A stretch of 41,287 nucleotides of DNA from positions 1-41,287 of the forward strand of contig JAUCBJ010000600.1 of NCBI GenBank assembly GCA_032718475.1. Reading direction: 5' to 3'. This document shows positions 1 to 10,899 of the stretch, in pieces (within the stretch, counting starts at the first letter, position 1; every line of letters starts with the position of its first letter). The notes beneath the pieces were generated by a model. It had not been told where the DNA came from. It searched no databases and saw only the letters and a list, made by a program, of their open reading frames with translations. Made by a program: the position numbers and the translations under genes. The stretch comes from Nemertoderma westbladi (Eukaryota > Xenacoelomorpha > Nemertodermatida > Nemertodermatidae).

Positions 1-2604
1 TGGACTGCTGGACTCTTCTGCGCCCCCCTGCGACATGTCTGGTTATACCAGAAAGCGGCTATTTCAGGTGTCTTCCCGGTGCGCGCAGCCCACTTTTTTA
101 CAGTGCGGTGGACCCTTTCAACTAGATTGCCAGTTGGGCGGTAAGCGCAAACTGGAATGTGGTCAATCTCCCATAAGTTGAGTAAATCTTTAAACGTCTC
201 GCTTCTAAAAGCTGGACCTTGATCCGATAATACTTCATCCGGTGGACCAAATTCAGTGAATACTTGTTGCATTTCTCTAACCACTGAGTAGGCTTGCATG
301 TTCGGAACTCTTCGGAACATTGTATAATTAGTTGCGCAGTCTATTATACTTAGATAATGACGGTTTCCATATTCAGTGAAGTCCGTTGAAATTCTACGCC
401 ATGCCTCAGTTACTTTTGTCGTCCCAGGTTTCCATTGTATTGGGTTCGGATCTATGCTGTTGCATAGTGTGCATTCAATGCACACCTCACGGATAATATG
501 CCTGGGCACAGGTTCTTTTATAATTCGATCATTTTTGCACAACTCCATTGTCCTCTCGACTCCTTGATGTGCGATTGAATGTAGTTTCTTCACTCTACTC
601 CGCAGAAGTTCTTCTTCCATCCCCACGGCCGCAACGGGTTTCTCTGCATCTTCATGGATACCATCCTTCTGTATTAACTTCAACCAAGGCTTCGGTATCC
701 GGGTCAGTGGGTCAGCGATGTTCTTTTCTGTGGCAACTAACCGCGGAGTTACTTTTAGGTTGTATTGTTCTATGGTATTGGCCAATATATCGAGTCTCCT
801 GGCTATCAGTTTTCGAGACTGGCCCTTTGTTTTAATCCGATGGGAGTCGTTGATTACAGCATGGATCCAACTAAATGCAGTCGCCGAGTCTACGACCAAA
901 TCGAACTCTTTCAACCCCCAGTCAATTGCGAGGTTCACTCCTTCCACTGCGGCATCCAATTCCGCCACGTTGATATGGCTTGTATCTTTTAGTTTGCGGA
1001 GACACGCCATATCTTCTGCTATAACACCGCCCACTTTCAGAACGACTCCTTTAGCGATCGAACTTGAATCTGTCCACACTTCACCCTTGTCGGTTTTAGG
1101 AACCAGCCACTCCCCTGCCGCTGGGTCGTCCGTTTGGATTCGTGTTAAAGTCTCTTGCAGGCGCGCTTTCACTCCATCGCTCACTGGAATGTCCCACCCT
1201 ATTCCAGAGCTGCATCGCTGCAGCCAGGCGCACGCGGGACGCAACCAACCGGCGACCGGGTAGTGCCCCCTGAGTTTTCCACAAATCGCGTGTAGCTGTC
1301 GTCGCGTTAACACATTTGGTATATCGTCTGTGATTGGAGTGTCTCTGGTCCAGTGCAACTTGTTCCAATCCCCTTTATCCATCCGAATACCCAGAACACG
1401 GCTGCCAGCCACGACTGGTTCTGCATCCTTCGTCAGTAAACCATATTTTAGCATGTGTTCCCGGACTGATTCCGTCGTCACGTTGTCAGTATCAACATAA
1501 ATATCGTCTCTGAAATTATCACATGAATCCTTTATCCTATCATCTTGGGCCAGAGAGTGCTCTACAATCTTATCCATAATCTTTGGCGCGACTCCCAACC
1601 CAAAGCCCATTTTCGTTACTACATATCTAATCCCTTTATAGATGACTGTTTGATATGACTGGAGTGATTCTACAATCCCAACCTGCATGTAGGCCCATTT
1701 CAAGTCGATAACCGCGGTGTTATGACCCATTCGCCTCCATTTACGAAGTTTATCGCCACAGACTGCGGCTTCCAGCCCAGGGGAGTTTTCAATATGCGTG
1801 TTGAGTTCTCTATAGTCTAATATCGGCCTCACTCTATTCTTTTTGGGTTCAAACTTTCCCATTAATGGAATAGTTCCCTGTACTTTACCGTGAACTCTTA
1901 CATCGTAAGGTACAATCCATCTCTTCTTTTTCCAATCTTCCATTGCTGTGTCGAACATTTCCTGATGTTCCTCCTTAATTTTATACTGGGAAACATTGTT
2001 ATTAAGTTTGGGGCTTTGCCCGTTCTTCCATTTCCAATTCGCGACCCAGTGATCACCATCATATTCTGCTCGGAAGTCTGATTCTTCTATGACTATTTTT
2101 CCACTGCCTGGCTTCGCTCCCGTGACTCGTACCCGAGCGCTGAACTCCTCAGAAGTCGGTGTGTTTATTTTCTCTGCTCTACCCCCAGCGCCAAATACCG
2201 CCTGGGCTAATGTTGGAGCCCCAACTCGTTTTATTAAGTCATGGCCCATAATCAAGCTTCCAGATTCCCCTAGAAGATTTTCGACGACTAAGAACGACCA
2301 CTCAATATCGTGTTTCCTCCCGGCAATCTCGATCAGTGCTAAATGCACCGTCCCCACAACCCGGCTTTGCGTTTTTCCATCCAACATAGTAATCATAGTT
2401 TGCTGTCCACTCCGGTTTACGCAAATTTTGTTCCTTACGCACCAATCGATTGCCACTAAGCTTCGACTACATCCTGTGTCCACTATAATCTCGGCACCGA
2501 TACTTCCCTGTTTGCCCTTAACGTATATACTAACACTAGGTATTAATTTCGTGGGGAGACGCCCGTGGGCTGCGACAACGTCTCCCCCTGGTAGTTTTCC
2601 GACT
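1..2604 (-). CDS. pol: Pol polyprotein of a Ty3/gypsy-like LTR retrotransposon (partial, runs off the left edge)
   Basis: This minus-strand frame is open from about 2604 to the window edge, and I found no stop in it. Domains in order are: aspartic protease with a DTG motif (2475-2480 and next to it), reverse transcriptase with an LDYRELN block near 1800-1820 and an F-R-D-D catalytic box at 1503-1514, RNase H (WTDSS near 1060-1076), and integrase. The integrase shows an H-x3-H / C-x2-C zinc region, then D (about 381), D (in a SDQG context) and E (in NLVERVH). The order PR-RT-RH-IN is that of Ty3/gypsy and BEL elements; the F-x-DD box and the gag type favour Ty3/gypsy, clade unassigned. Pol has no good ATG of its own. 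It overlaps gag by about 60 nt in the -1 frame, so it is probably made as a Gag-Pol fusion. The 3' end of pol and the 3' LTR lie outside the window. Confidence 0.9.
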
Positions 2605-3406
2605 GGTCAGAAAACCCCACAGCTCCGCCTTCTATTCTTCCACCTCTGCAACCTCGAGCAATATGGCCAATCTGGCCGCACTTGTAACACGTCATACTGC
2701 TACCTTCCGACCCGGTTCTCGATCCTCCTTCCGACCCGGTTCTCGATCCTCCTCCGCCCCTTGAACTCTGACTCATACAGTCCCGTGCGAAGTGCCCCGT
2801 CTTCCTGCACCGGTAGCACTCGACCAACTGTTGTCCCGCCCTTCCTCCAGATTCGCGTCGGCTGGGCACCCCGGCTGCTCCGTACCATTTCTCACCTGAA
2901 CTTCTTTCAACCAGCATTCTTCGCGCCTGTTCCAGTAACTCCTCTACTCTAACCTTACCCGCCATGGCCTTCACTTCCATTCGTATGCAATCCGGCAATC
3001 CGTTTGCGAACTGCACTGCCAGCAAATCCCTCGCACACTGACTTCCGGAATCTATAGTTACTAGCGACAGCAATCGGCGCAGATCTGCCAGGAAGGAATC
3101 GGCGGGTTCATCGCCCAAAATTCTTGATTTGAACTTATCGAAAGCCGCATATGGGGTATCAGCAAATGCAGCGATAAGTTTGCTTTTTATCGCCTCGTAA
3201 TCTCCTTTCTCCGCGTCCGATAACTGCGCAACAACGTCCTGAGCGGCCCCCTTCAACGACAGTCGAAGGTACGTTGCTCGGCTTCCTTCATTGAGTTTCG
3301 CCTCTACCTTAAGGATGTCAAATGTATCTTCAAATGTTGTGAGCCAAGCGCAGGGGTCCCCCGTCCCGTCATAGTTTCGCACATAGTCCGATAATTTCGG
3401 AGCCAT
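2543..3406 (-). CDS. gag: Gag polyprotein of the Ty3/gypsy-like element
   Basis: The ORF encodes 287 residues. Its ATG (3406-3404) sits in an ideal Kozak context (ACC ATG G). The first ~165 residues look like a retrotransposon Gag capsid region. Two CCHC zinc knuckles follow, C197-C200-H205-C210 and C240-C243-H248-C253, as expected for a nucleocapsid that packages RNA. Between them a 7-residue block (SRTGSEG) is tandemly repeated, from a 21-bp direct repeat around 2715-2755. The frame ends at a TAA (2543-2545) inside the start of the pol frame. The ORF is intact, which with the open pol frame suggests a fairly young copy. Confidence 0.9.
   Translation of the reverse strand: MAPKLSDYVRNYDGTGDPCAWLTTFEDTFDILKVEAKLNEGSRATYLRLSLKGAAQDVVAQLSDAEKGDYEAIKSKLIAAFADTPYAAFDKFKSRILGDEPADSFLADLRRLLSLVTIDSGSQCARDLLAVQFANGLPDCIRMEVKAMAGKVRVEELLEQARRMLVERSSGEKWYGAAGVPSRRESGGRAGQQLVECYRCRKTGHFARDCMSQSSRGGGGSRTGSEGGSRTGSEGSSMTCYKCGQIGHIARGCRGGRIEGGAVGFSDQSENYQGETLSQPTGVSPRN
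2553..2600 (-). promoter_or_regulatory. Predicted -1 ribosomal frameshift signal between gag and pol
   Basis: On the coding (minus) strand the gag codons GAA AAC form the heptamer G GAA AAC (plus 2600-2594). A 6-nt spacer (2593-2588) follows, then a hairpin with a perfect 9-bp stem: GGGGAGACG (2587-2579) pairing with CGTCTCCCC (2561-2553), loop 17 nt. A -1 slip at the heptamer enters exactly the open pol frame, before the gag stop at 2543. Heptamer, spacer and stem follow the usual architecture of -1 frameshift sites, though GGAAAAC is a weaker slippery sequence than those with three identical leading bases. Confidence 0.75.
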
Positions 3407-3841
3407 GGTAGTATACTATTATCAAATGTCAAATATCAAACAGATAGGCCCGGTTAACTTTCGGCGATAATATAACGGTAAAAACCAAGTGCAAAATATA
3501 TATCTGTCTGTATGTATATTAATAGGCCAGTACCGGTACTTCGGTCTGCCTAACTGTCTGCACCAGGTAAAAACAACCACCAACTCACAACCGACTCACA
3601 GACTCTCTCATTCCGGTAGGTCCCCCTGATTCCCCTGTAATAATCCCTACTATCGGCCATTACGCCATAGTATGTATGTTGTTTTGGTGAAATCAAATTT
3701 TGAAAATATAATACAATATTAAAATCACATATATTTTACTTAATAAAAGCAATCACAATTACAGTAGACACGAAATAATAATAATAATAATGCCACAAAT
3801 TATTATAAGATTATAATATATTATAATAAGATTATAAGATT
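3407..3841. other. Upstream region of the Ty3/gypsy-like element (probable 5' LTR/leader, ends not resolved) and AT-rich flank
   Basis: This stretch has no gene. By position it should hold the leader and 5' LTR of the minus-strand element, but the 3' LTR is outside the window so the LTR limits cannot be fixed by comparison. It contains a TACCGGTA palindrome (about 3531), and from about 3770 simple AAT/ATTATA-rich sequence. Confidence 0.35.
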
Positions 3842-4986
3842 ATTAGATAATATAAGATTATAAGATTATTAAATACAAAGAGTTAATTGTTATTTATTAA
3901 TCAAGCACTTTAAGTAAAAACCTTACCGGTAGGCATGTCAGTGCCAAAGTATGTAAAAAACTAAAAAGCAACAAGACCTATACGTTGCATGCAATCAGTG
4001 ATCAGCTGACGGCAGCCAGTTGATCGGTAGGTTTCGCCCCGCAACTGGAGGCATTCTCAGGGGGCCAAGCAAGGAAATGTAGAGAGAGATTCCCAAAGGG
4101 GGGACGGAACATGTAACGAAATGGAGATTAGAAGACGACATGAAGATAAGAAGGGGGAATATGTTGGACACACCATCCAACACTTGTTTGAACGCGTTAG
4201 ACAGCACCAGGATGGGACAGCCAATGATAGGAGCGAACAGGGTAAGACTGTGCACAACCACATTATTGTTTGAACATTTCACTGTAATTGCTAGACACCC
4301 ATTGCGGCCAGTCTTGCAAAAGCTTGAAATGTATTACATTGAAACACGCAAGCCGGTTCTCAACAAGCAGAAACGTGATTGGCGCAAGTTCACGGTGCTG
4401 CTTCCCAGTGGTTAGTTACAGTACAGACATATCTTCATTTCGTTACCTGTTCCATCCCCCCTTGGGAATCTCTCTCTACATTTCCTGGCTTGGCCCCCTG
4501 AGAATGCCTCCAGTTGCGGGGCGAAACCTACCGATCAGCTGGCTGCCGTCAGATGATCACTGATTGCATGCAACGTCTAGGTCTTGTTGCTTTTTAGTTT
4601 TTTACATACTTTGGCTCTGTGTTTTGGATTCACTCATTCAATTGCGGACAATATAATATGAAATAATAATATGCCGATATGACATTACTGCATTATGTAT
4701 TCCAGTATTCTTGATACTCATTTTGTCTGACAATTTCAGTTGCTAACTATAAAAAAGACACTACTGACTGGTCCGTCTAACACTACTGCACTACCGGTAA
4801 CACATACTGACTAACACTACTGCTTACAATAATTGGGACTTAGGTCATATAAATGTCAAGACACTCTGACATACCTACCGGTAAGGTTTTTACTTAACGT
4901 GCTTGATTAATAAATAAAATACAATTAACTCTTTATTATAGGATTTTCAAGTTTCAACTTCAATTATTAAATATAATATTATCTAA
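3842..4986. mobile_element. Foldback / MITE-like element with long terminal inverted repeats
   Basis: An inner pair of inverted arms, about 3942-4135 and 4430-4612, matches at roughly 95% by eye over ~185 bp, separated by a ~290-bp centre. An outer pair, about 3842-3940 and 4867-4986, is also inverted (ATTAATCAAGCAC...CCTTACCGGTAGG against its complement). In the right half the two arm segments are separated by ~254 bp (4613-4866) absent from the left half. No transposase is seen, so it would be non-autonomous. ORFs here are short and read through the inverted repeats. Confidence 0.75.
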
Positions 4987-5305
4987 TCAAAAACATTTTT
5001 TTATTTTAATTTTGATAATTGATATACAGTATCAATTTATTATTAATAAAAATTGTGAACTAAAATACTTAATAATAATATCTACAATATATATAATACA
5101 ATATATATACAATAATATCTACAATATTTAGAATCATTGTCTAGTCTACATAGCAACAGTTGTCATGGTAACTGTGGCCAGAAACCAAGTTCAATAAACC
5201 CACTATGCACTATGTACGATAAAGCGGAGGTATGTTAAAACAGTAAAATCATATAGTCATAGAATGCTTTGGTAGCTGGTTTCTACAGTATGATATACTA
5301 CAGTA

Positions 5306-5319
5306 GTTACCGTAGCAAC
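5306..5319 (+). promoter_or_regulatory. X-box-like (RFX-type) site
   Basis: GTTACC, 2-nt spacer, AGCAAC fits GTNRCC(N0-3)RGYAAC exactly. It lies inside a repeated sequence, so it may be part of a repeat rather than a working promoter element; no gene start is next to it. Confidence 0.3.
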
Positions 5320-5463
5320 GGTTGTCATAATAACTGTAACACGAATTGTCGAATACAAGTTAAGTATGCGATATACTAAGGGAATATGTTGATACTGAGG
5401 TCGCATAATGGTTAAGTTGGTTTTTGCTATGGCGTGAACCGAAGATTACTGCCCCTAGCAACG

Positions 5464-5477
5464 GTTACCAGGGTAAC
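5464..5477 (+). promoter_or_regulatory. X-box-like (RFX-type) site
   Basis: GTTACC, 2-nt spacer, GGTAAC fits the same consensus. It lies in the same ~150-bp repeat series. Confidence 0.3.
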
Positions 5478-5610
5478 AGTGGTTTGAAAATAAGCTCATC
5501 GAATTCGCAATCATTGGTTTAGTCAAGTTTGGGGTAAATCCTGTAACCATTGTGTGTTTAAAACATGGCAGTTGCAGATAAACACCCCGGTAACCATGAT
5601 GGTAACACGA

Positions 5611-7008
5611 TTTATGAGAAATGCTCAAGGTTGTAGGGGCGACACCCTCCTAAATATTGTTCAGCAGGGTCTAATGAGTACAAAACCGATAAAACATTTT
5701 ATGGGTAGAAAAAAACACGGTTCACCAAAATTTGTGCTATTTCCTGCCGGACTATTACGTTTATATTGGTTTTAGGTTAGCGTAGTGTAATATTGTATTT
5801 GTAACCAAGTAACATAAAGGACCCCCTTGGAAATAAGCTGCAAAGCTTTAGGGGTAATCCTATATGTTATGTTGGACAATACCTTTATACCGGTACATTG
5901 TTTGGTGTATTTTTTATTGTTTTTACATAATGTATAAATAAATCTATCTATCTATCTGCTTACAAAGCAGTCTAGTCAGGCTTCATATCAGGCCAGTTTG
6001 TTTGTAAATCAAAACACCAAAATTCTAACTAAATTTGGATTCCCACCTTCTGCCCAATAACGTTCAGCAAGAGAAGGCAATTCACCTGGAATCGACCCGA
6101 CCTACTGACCTACAGATCGGGCTTATCTATACTTTGTTCAAGAATAAGGAAGGACCTGCATTTGTGCAGGTTCTAACTGTATCGTTTTCTATATATTTTT
6201 TGTAGCTTAAAGGGGATTGATAGCCCTTTTGGTTATTCTGTATTTAAATTTATCATTTAGAACAGATCATAAAAAAGATTTTTAGCAGGACATTTATATC
6301 CTAAAAGCCATTGTTTTAAATAATGCGGGTAAATTGTCGAAATTAAAAAGGAAGTTATAGTAGTTGTAGTAATCTATTAACAGTAACACAGATGGTCTTC
6401 TAATTGTGATTGTGTGAAACCGCAGCCCCCTGATTAAAATTGCTCAAAATTGTCACTTTTTAAAAAACGATAATTTAGTAATTTAGATGCATAAATCGAA
6501 GACGTTTACTTTCTATTAATTTTCTATACTTTTTTTCTTTAAATTTTTCTTCTTAAATTAATCTAATCGCTGCACAGCTATTATACTTGAAGCCATATGA
6601 ATGATGAGGTAATAATTATGATATGAACTGATTGTAGTATACCGGTACTTCATTCTGGCACAGCGGATATGTGACCCCCCACAGCTGAAATTGCTAGGAT
6701 AGTCAAAATCGCTACTGCCTTTTCCCTTTCAGAGGTTTCCAATTAAAATGGCCCTGGAGGCTATATCATAAGTTACTTTCATTTACGCTCGCTAAACAAT
6801 TTAGCAATTGTAAATACCGTAGCCATTGGAATTTGCATGCAAATATATGGAGAAAATAGCTATCAATTGACAATCTGCCGTTTACAAGTGACATTTTTGT
6901 CAATTGCTTTACTTGTCACTTGGGTTACTTATCGAGATTGTTATGAACCATGTTGGCTGATATACCTTCTTGGGGATCATGAACCCCTTTATGAGCTCAC
7001 CGGTATGC
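5611..7008. other. AT-rich sequence without a recognisable gene
   Basis: I see no coding region. A TCTA microsatellite near 5943-5958 follows AATAAA-type sequence and may be the 3' tail of an old non-LTR element. A small perfect hairpin (ACCTGCA, 4-nt loop, TGCAGGT) lies near 6151-6168. TACCGGTA palindromes occur near 5889 and 6642. Confidence 0.5.
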
Positions 7009-7014
7009 AGCAAA

Positions 7015-7420
7015 CTTCAGAAAGCTTCGCCCGCGTCCAATCTTCACCCGGAGCAAACTTCACCCTCAAATTGAACAACTATCGCCCGGTAGAAACCTTC
7101 GCCTGCAGGCAATCTTCAGCCACGAACAACCTTCGCCCACTAAACAGTTATTGTTTTGGTTATTAAAAGCCGATGTGTAACCTGCTCCTTTCCCTCAATT
7201 GGTAACAACATCGTTTATTGTTTTGGTTAGAAAAAGCTGTCTCTGTAACCTGCTCCTTTCCCTCAATTGGTAACTAAAATGGTTACTAACACAAATCTTA
7301 TTGGGCGATGGTTGCTTACGGGCGAAGGTTGCCTTGCGGGTCAAGGTTTCTCCCGGGCGAAGGTTGAACGCGGGCGAAGGTAGTATGCGGGAGAAGGTTG
7401 CACCAAACCAGCTCAACCCA
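7015..7420. repeat. Inverted pair of ~21-bp repeat arrays around a 67-bp tandem duplication
   Basis: On the right (about 7299-7416) the core GGGCGAAGGTTG recurs roughly every 20-21 bp with variants. On the left (about 7024-7140) the same core recurs as its complement (CAACCTTCGCCC). Between the arrays a ~67-bp unit ending CCTGCTCCTTTCCCTC is present twice in direct order (about 7147-7212 and 7213-7280). No protein is supported. Confidence 0.7.
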
Positions 7421-7440
7421 GCCCATGGTCAAAATGCGGG

Positions 7441-8000
7441 TAGACTAATCAACTAGACATGAATTCCATCTAAGAATCATGCTATCAGTCGCTATCTGTT
7501 ACTATTTGCTCTTGCTTCTTCAATCCTGTTAGGTGAGAAGATCATCTATCACAGGCCGGCCATTCGAGGGAAATAATATACCTGTAATTTACCGTTACAC
7601 CTACTGTACTGTGCCCTACACCTAGGGAAAGGAACATTATATAGAGTGGAATGGATTTGTAGATTATCCCACAGGCACAGAGACAACCTCTTGTGGTGTG
7701 GGCCATTCTATGGCCATTTGTGTTGTAGGCCGATCTATGGCCCCTTGTGGTGTATGCCGATCTACGTATGTGAATTTAAGTTAAAAATGATAATAAAAAT
7801 GAATTTAATTAAAAAAGTGGGATGTTCTTGAATATTACCGTTCAGATCTGCTTTTCTAGTGCATACTTATTATGTGCTTTGAGAGCAAATTAGCTCTTCC
7901 TATACATTATATTTTAAATCGAATACCTACATTCCTACATGTTTTTATTCATCTCGTAATTAATTTAATGTACTTTAACCAAGGGGTATCAGGATATTAT
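7441..8000. other. Unannotated AT-rich sequence
   Basis: No coding or structural signal stands out. A short imperfect direct repeat of GGCCATTCTATGG / GGCCGATCTATGG type occurs around 7700-7765. Confidence 0.4.
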
Positions 8001-8004
8001 TAGG

Positions 8005-8241
8005 ATTCAAACTCACATTGGAGGTGTCTCATTGATTCCCCCAAGGTTGACACTAGGACAAAGCCGCCTCCGCTTTGAATGACGTTGTTTTCGCGTGAGG
8101 ACCAGCCTGTGCACAATCTTGTGCTTTGGCAGCCCCCATGGCGAAAATAAGCATGGTGGACAGCCCATGTCTTTCGTGAGATGCCTCATAAAGGACACTG
8201 GCCTTGAAGATTCGGATAATCTCACGAAAGTCATTGGGGAT
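8005..8241 (+). mobile_element. RTE-like LINE 3' region, copy A, left part
   Basis: This segment (GGAGGTGT... through GACAGCCCATG... to GTCATTGGGG) matches the 3' parts of two other copies in the window, near 13245-13500 and 30255-30500. It stops abruptly at about 8241. The expected continuation is found at about 9556, so another element has inserted here. It covers the very end of the RT ORF and the 3' UTR; no intact protein is left. Confidence 0.7.
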
Positions 8242-9555
8242 ATTTCATTTAATTTCATTTGTTTATTTCTCATTTAAAATGATATTGTTTAAAATACAGG
8301 CACAGATAAAGTAAAAAAAGGCTGAAGGAGCCTGAACAATTTATAACGAGTTTGAGTTCATGGAACCTTAAAGAATTAAGTGATACGCCTATGTTTGGTA
8401 GTGAAACCTGATTGACTTGAGTCATAACAACCTCTAATAAAGTCCGCATTGATTTTGTCCGTAGTAGTTGGATGGCCATGCGATATTACATTTCTTAGGG
8501 TCCGTCAGTCATACCTGTGTCCGAGGAGGGAAATTATGGAAGGCAGGGGTTGGTCCATGGCAGCTCGTCTGTAAGTATTTCCCAACCCTACATAATTTTT
8601 CTTCCCATTGTTCCATATTAGCCCAAGCTGTTGCAATGAATAGTGTGAGCAGGCAGTAGCTCAAATTATACAGTTAGTAATATCGCGAAAGCCTTCCATT
8701 ACGATGTCGGTTGTTCCTGTCAGCAGCCACAATGTTGCATTGTTTACATACCCTCCAACGTAGAAGGCCACGGATGATTTTCCGATGGTAGGTGCTCAAT
8801 AATAATATCGTTGACACAGCGATTCCATCCCATGCTTTAAAGAGAGTGTCGACTTTATACCACCTCACTGCCCATCCATTGTTATGGAAGGCGTTGGATA
8901 TTGCAGCTATATAATTTGTATAATTTCGGAGTAAGCACTCATTGGGTTACTGTGAAATGTGTGACCCAGAAATTTTTTTAGTGAGTGGGCTTCTGGAATG
9001 AGGCTCCCGTCTGATTACATGTATAGTGGTCGATACACAGTACGATTTGCGCAACTAAGATCCAGTTACACTTGGTAGGTTCCATTTTTAGGTTTACTTT
9101 GTCCATTTCTGCTTTGAATATAGCTATTAATTTTATTACTTCTTCTTTGCAGCATCCAAGAAAGAGTACTTTATCCGGTAGCTGATAACACCCATCCATA
9201 TGGAGTATAACCTGCACCCTAGTTTGCTTGTTTCTAGTTTCCCAATTGCATCTTTGAGGTATAGGTTGAAGAATATGGGTGAGAGCAGAGACCCTTGTTT
9301 AACTCCAAGTGTGGTATGAATGCCTTTTTCCATGACCGAGTCACCAAATTTCAAAAAGTAACATACTCGTACTGTAATAGTGAATTAATGTGAGGCAGAT
9401 GAAGGGAGGAATTGATGCGGATAGTTTCCTAAATAGAACACGGAGGCAAACGTTGTCAAAAGCACCGGCAATATCCAGTTGGTACATAAATACTGATTGA
9501 CGTGATTGCCTATTAATCTCCAGGCACTCCATCACCATGGCAACCACAAGGTCTT
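8242..9555 (-). mobile_element. Minus-strand non-LTR retrotransposon (5'-truncated), inserted into LINE copy A
   Basis: Minus-strand frames carry reverse-transcriptase blocks in the right order. A D-I-x-G-A-F-D motif A lies near 9460-9480, a GVKQGSLLSP motif B near 9290-9320, and a broken motif C region (LPDKVLFL, where a Y-A-D-D box is expected) near 9165-9185. Each block lies in a different frame, so at least two frameshifts separate them. The 3' end is at the low coordinate (8242) and ends in AT-rich sequence. It resembles CR1/Jockey-type LINEs, but the family is not certain. Confidence 0.7.
8978..9547 (-). pseudogene. Broken reverse transcriptase of the minus-strand LINE
   Basis: Three overlapping minus-strand ORFs (9547-9341, 9354-9136, 9217-8978) together cover RT motifs A, B and a degenerate C plus the following palm/thumb residues (PTKCNW). 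The frame changes and the loss of the catalytic aspartate pair mean it cannot be active. Confidence 0.7.
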
Positions 9556-9730
9556 AGGAGTTGTAGAGGTGCAACTTTGTTGATAAGCTGGAATAGCATT
9601 CTTAATACACGCTGCATAGGGCTTGCCAATTGTGGATTGCATTGTGGTCGCCAAATACTTATGTAAAGCCAGTATAGCATCCCGATGTGTAGTTGCAATG
9701 CAATGGACCGATTATAGTAGTAGTATCAAT
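9556..9730 (+). mobile_element. RTE-like LINE 3' end, copy A, right part, with TAG-type tail
   Basis: From GGAGTTGTAG the sequence continues copy A: GCATTCTTAATACACGCTGC, then GTTGCAATGCA and a short TAG tail (about 9712-9722). The same ending is seen at 13520-13600 and 30500-30605. Short trinucleotide or tetranucleotide 3' tails are typical of RTE-clade LINEs. Confidence 0.7.
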
Positions 9731-9924
9731 AAATTTGAAAGAACCTTATATACACTGTTTGCGCTTGCTTGACCTAGTAGTAGTAAAAGTAAATTTTCTC
9801 AGGCCAATTAAGTCAGGGATTACGCACAAAGTCTGTCTTATTTCCAGTGCTGTCTCCCCAGAACTATCATCTCTGGATGAAACTCCAATACTCATTTATC
9901 TACCCTTTTAGGATGCAAAGCAGA

Positions 9925-10075
9925 GATGCGCTCTGGCTATTGCACTCATGCCGAAACGTAAAATATCCTGCCTGCCCCCTGCGGGGATTGCACCCACGAC
10001 CTCCGAGAGATGTGAATTCAATGCAACCACTACATCAAGGTGCGACCTTTCAACAATCACTGATTTTTCTTTTTG
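9925..10075 (-). mobile_element. Diverged tRNA-derived SINE
   Basis: Read on the minus strand, a GTAGTGGTTG box-A-like sequence (about 10035) is followed by GGGTGCAATCC (about 9980), a box-B variant, at tRNA-like spacing. The antisense reading gives the GA-IPAGGR type of peptide typical of tRNA-SINE artefacts. Too diverged to be a working tRNA gene. Confidence 0.45.
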
Positions 10076-10089
10076 CTTTGATATAATTA

Positions 10090-10895
10090 TCTCCACAATC
10101 AGCTGTTTAACGAGAGGGAAATTTGAATCACAATTAACTTTTCATTTTGATATTGCTGTTTTACTAAGCTGCTGTAAACTTGCCTGCACAGGCCAACTCT
10201 CTGTAAACTTGATACCGGTACAGGTGCAATAGCATAGAGATAGCATACAATTTTATTTATTTGTCTGGAATTAATTTCGCACTACAAAATCTCCAGGGCG
10301 ACATATTTTCCAACTTCCTATCGAAGTGCGACATTATTTTGCAGTATGTCCCTATGCTATACATTTAAATATGCATTTCCATTATGTCACGTGTCATTCT
10401 AAATTGATCTAGTTGATCCCAAAGATCAACTGAACTTCAGAACGGTTTCTCATGAAAAAACAAATTTCAAACAGAATGTTGTACCTCGTTCATTCTGCTA
10501 AATTAAATTCGACACTCGTATTGTGGAGGCCGACTAAAACAGAAAAATACAATATTTGTTTGCAGTGACTTATATTATTCCTACAACATGCTTGATACTT
10601 GAAATAAATACAATGTACTCCGTTTATTAGCAACTGGGGTTGGATGAAAACAACTCAAATAAGCAATCAGTTTCCAATTCAATAATGTGCATCACGTTTG
10701 ATTAACAATGTGATCCGTTAAATCACACAACTTATACCAAACAACTTTAATTAGCAATTGGAGATTCCCGCTTGAGTAATTATAACAGTAGCTATCAGTA
10801 CATCAGATTTTAGGAACCGACTCGTGGCCAACTGACAGACTTACTGACTTATCTCCAGCCCAAACTACGATTTCGATGAAACTTACATAGCGGCT
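10090..10895. other. AT-rich sequence, nothing recognised
   Basis: No coding frame of interest; a TACCGGTA palindrome occurs near 10212. Confidence 0.4.
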
Positions 10896-10899
10896 GGCA

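Larger units (their letters stand above)
5145..5610. repeat. Diverged ~150-bp repeats with X-box-like cores
   Basis: Blocks around TAGCAACGGTTGTCATGGTAAC-like cores recur at about 5153, 5313 and 5456, with a weaker one near 5590, spaced about 150 bp. Between the cores only patches are shared (for example GATATACTA). Two cores fit the RFX X-box consensus exactly (see the separate sites). Confidence 0.5.

Noticed and set aside
2089-2952. 287-codon plus-strand ORF
   Set aside because: Antisense shadow of the minus-strand gag/pol, which has clear domains and zinc knuckles.
4140-4563. Two 91-codon ORFs in the foldback element
   Set aside because: They read the inverted arms and centre of a repeat; no motif, and the sequence is explained by the inverted structure.
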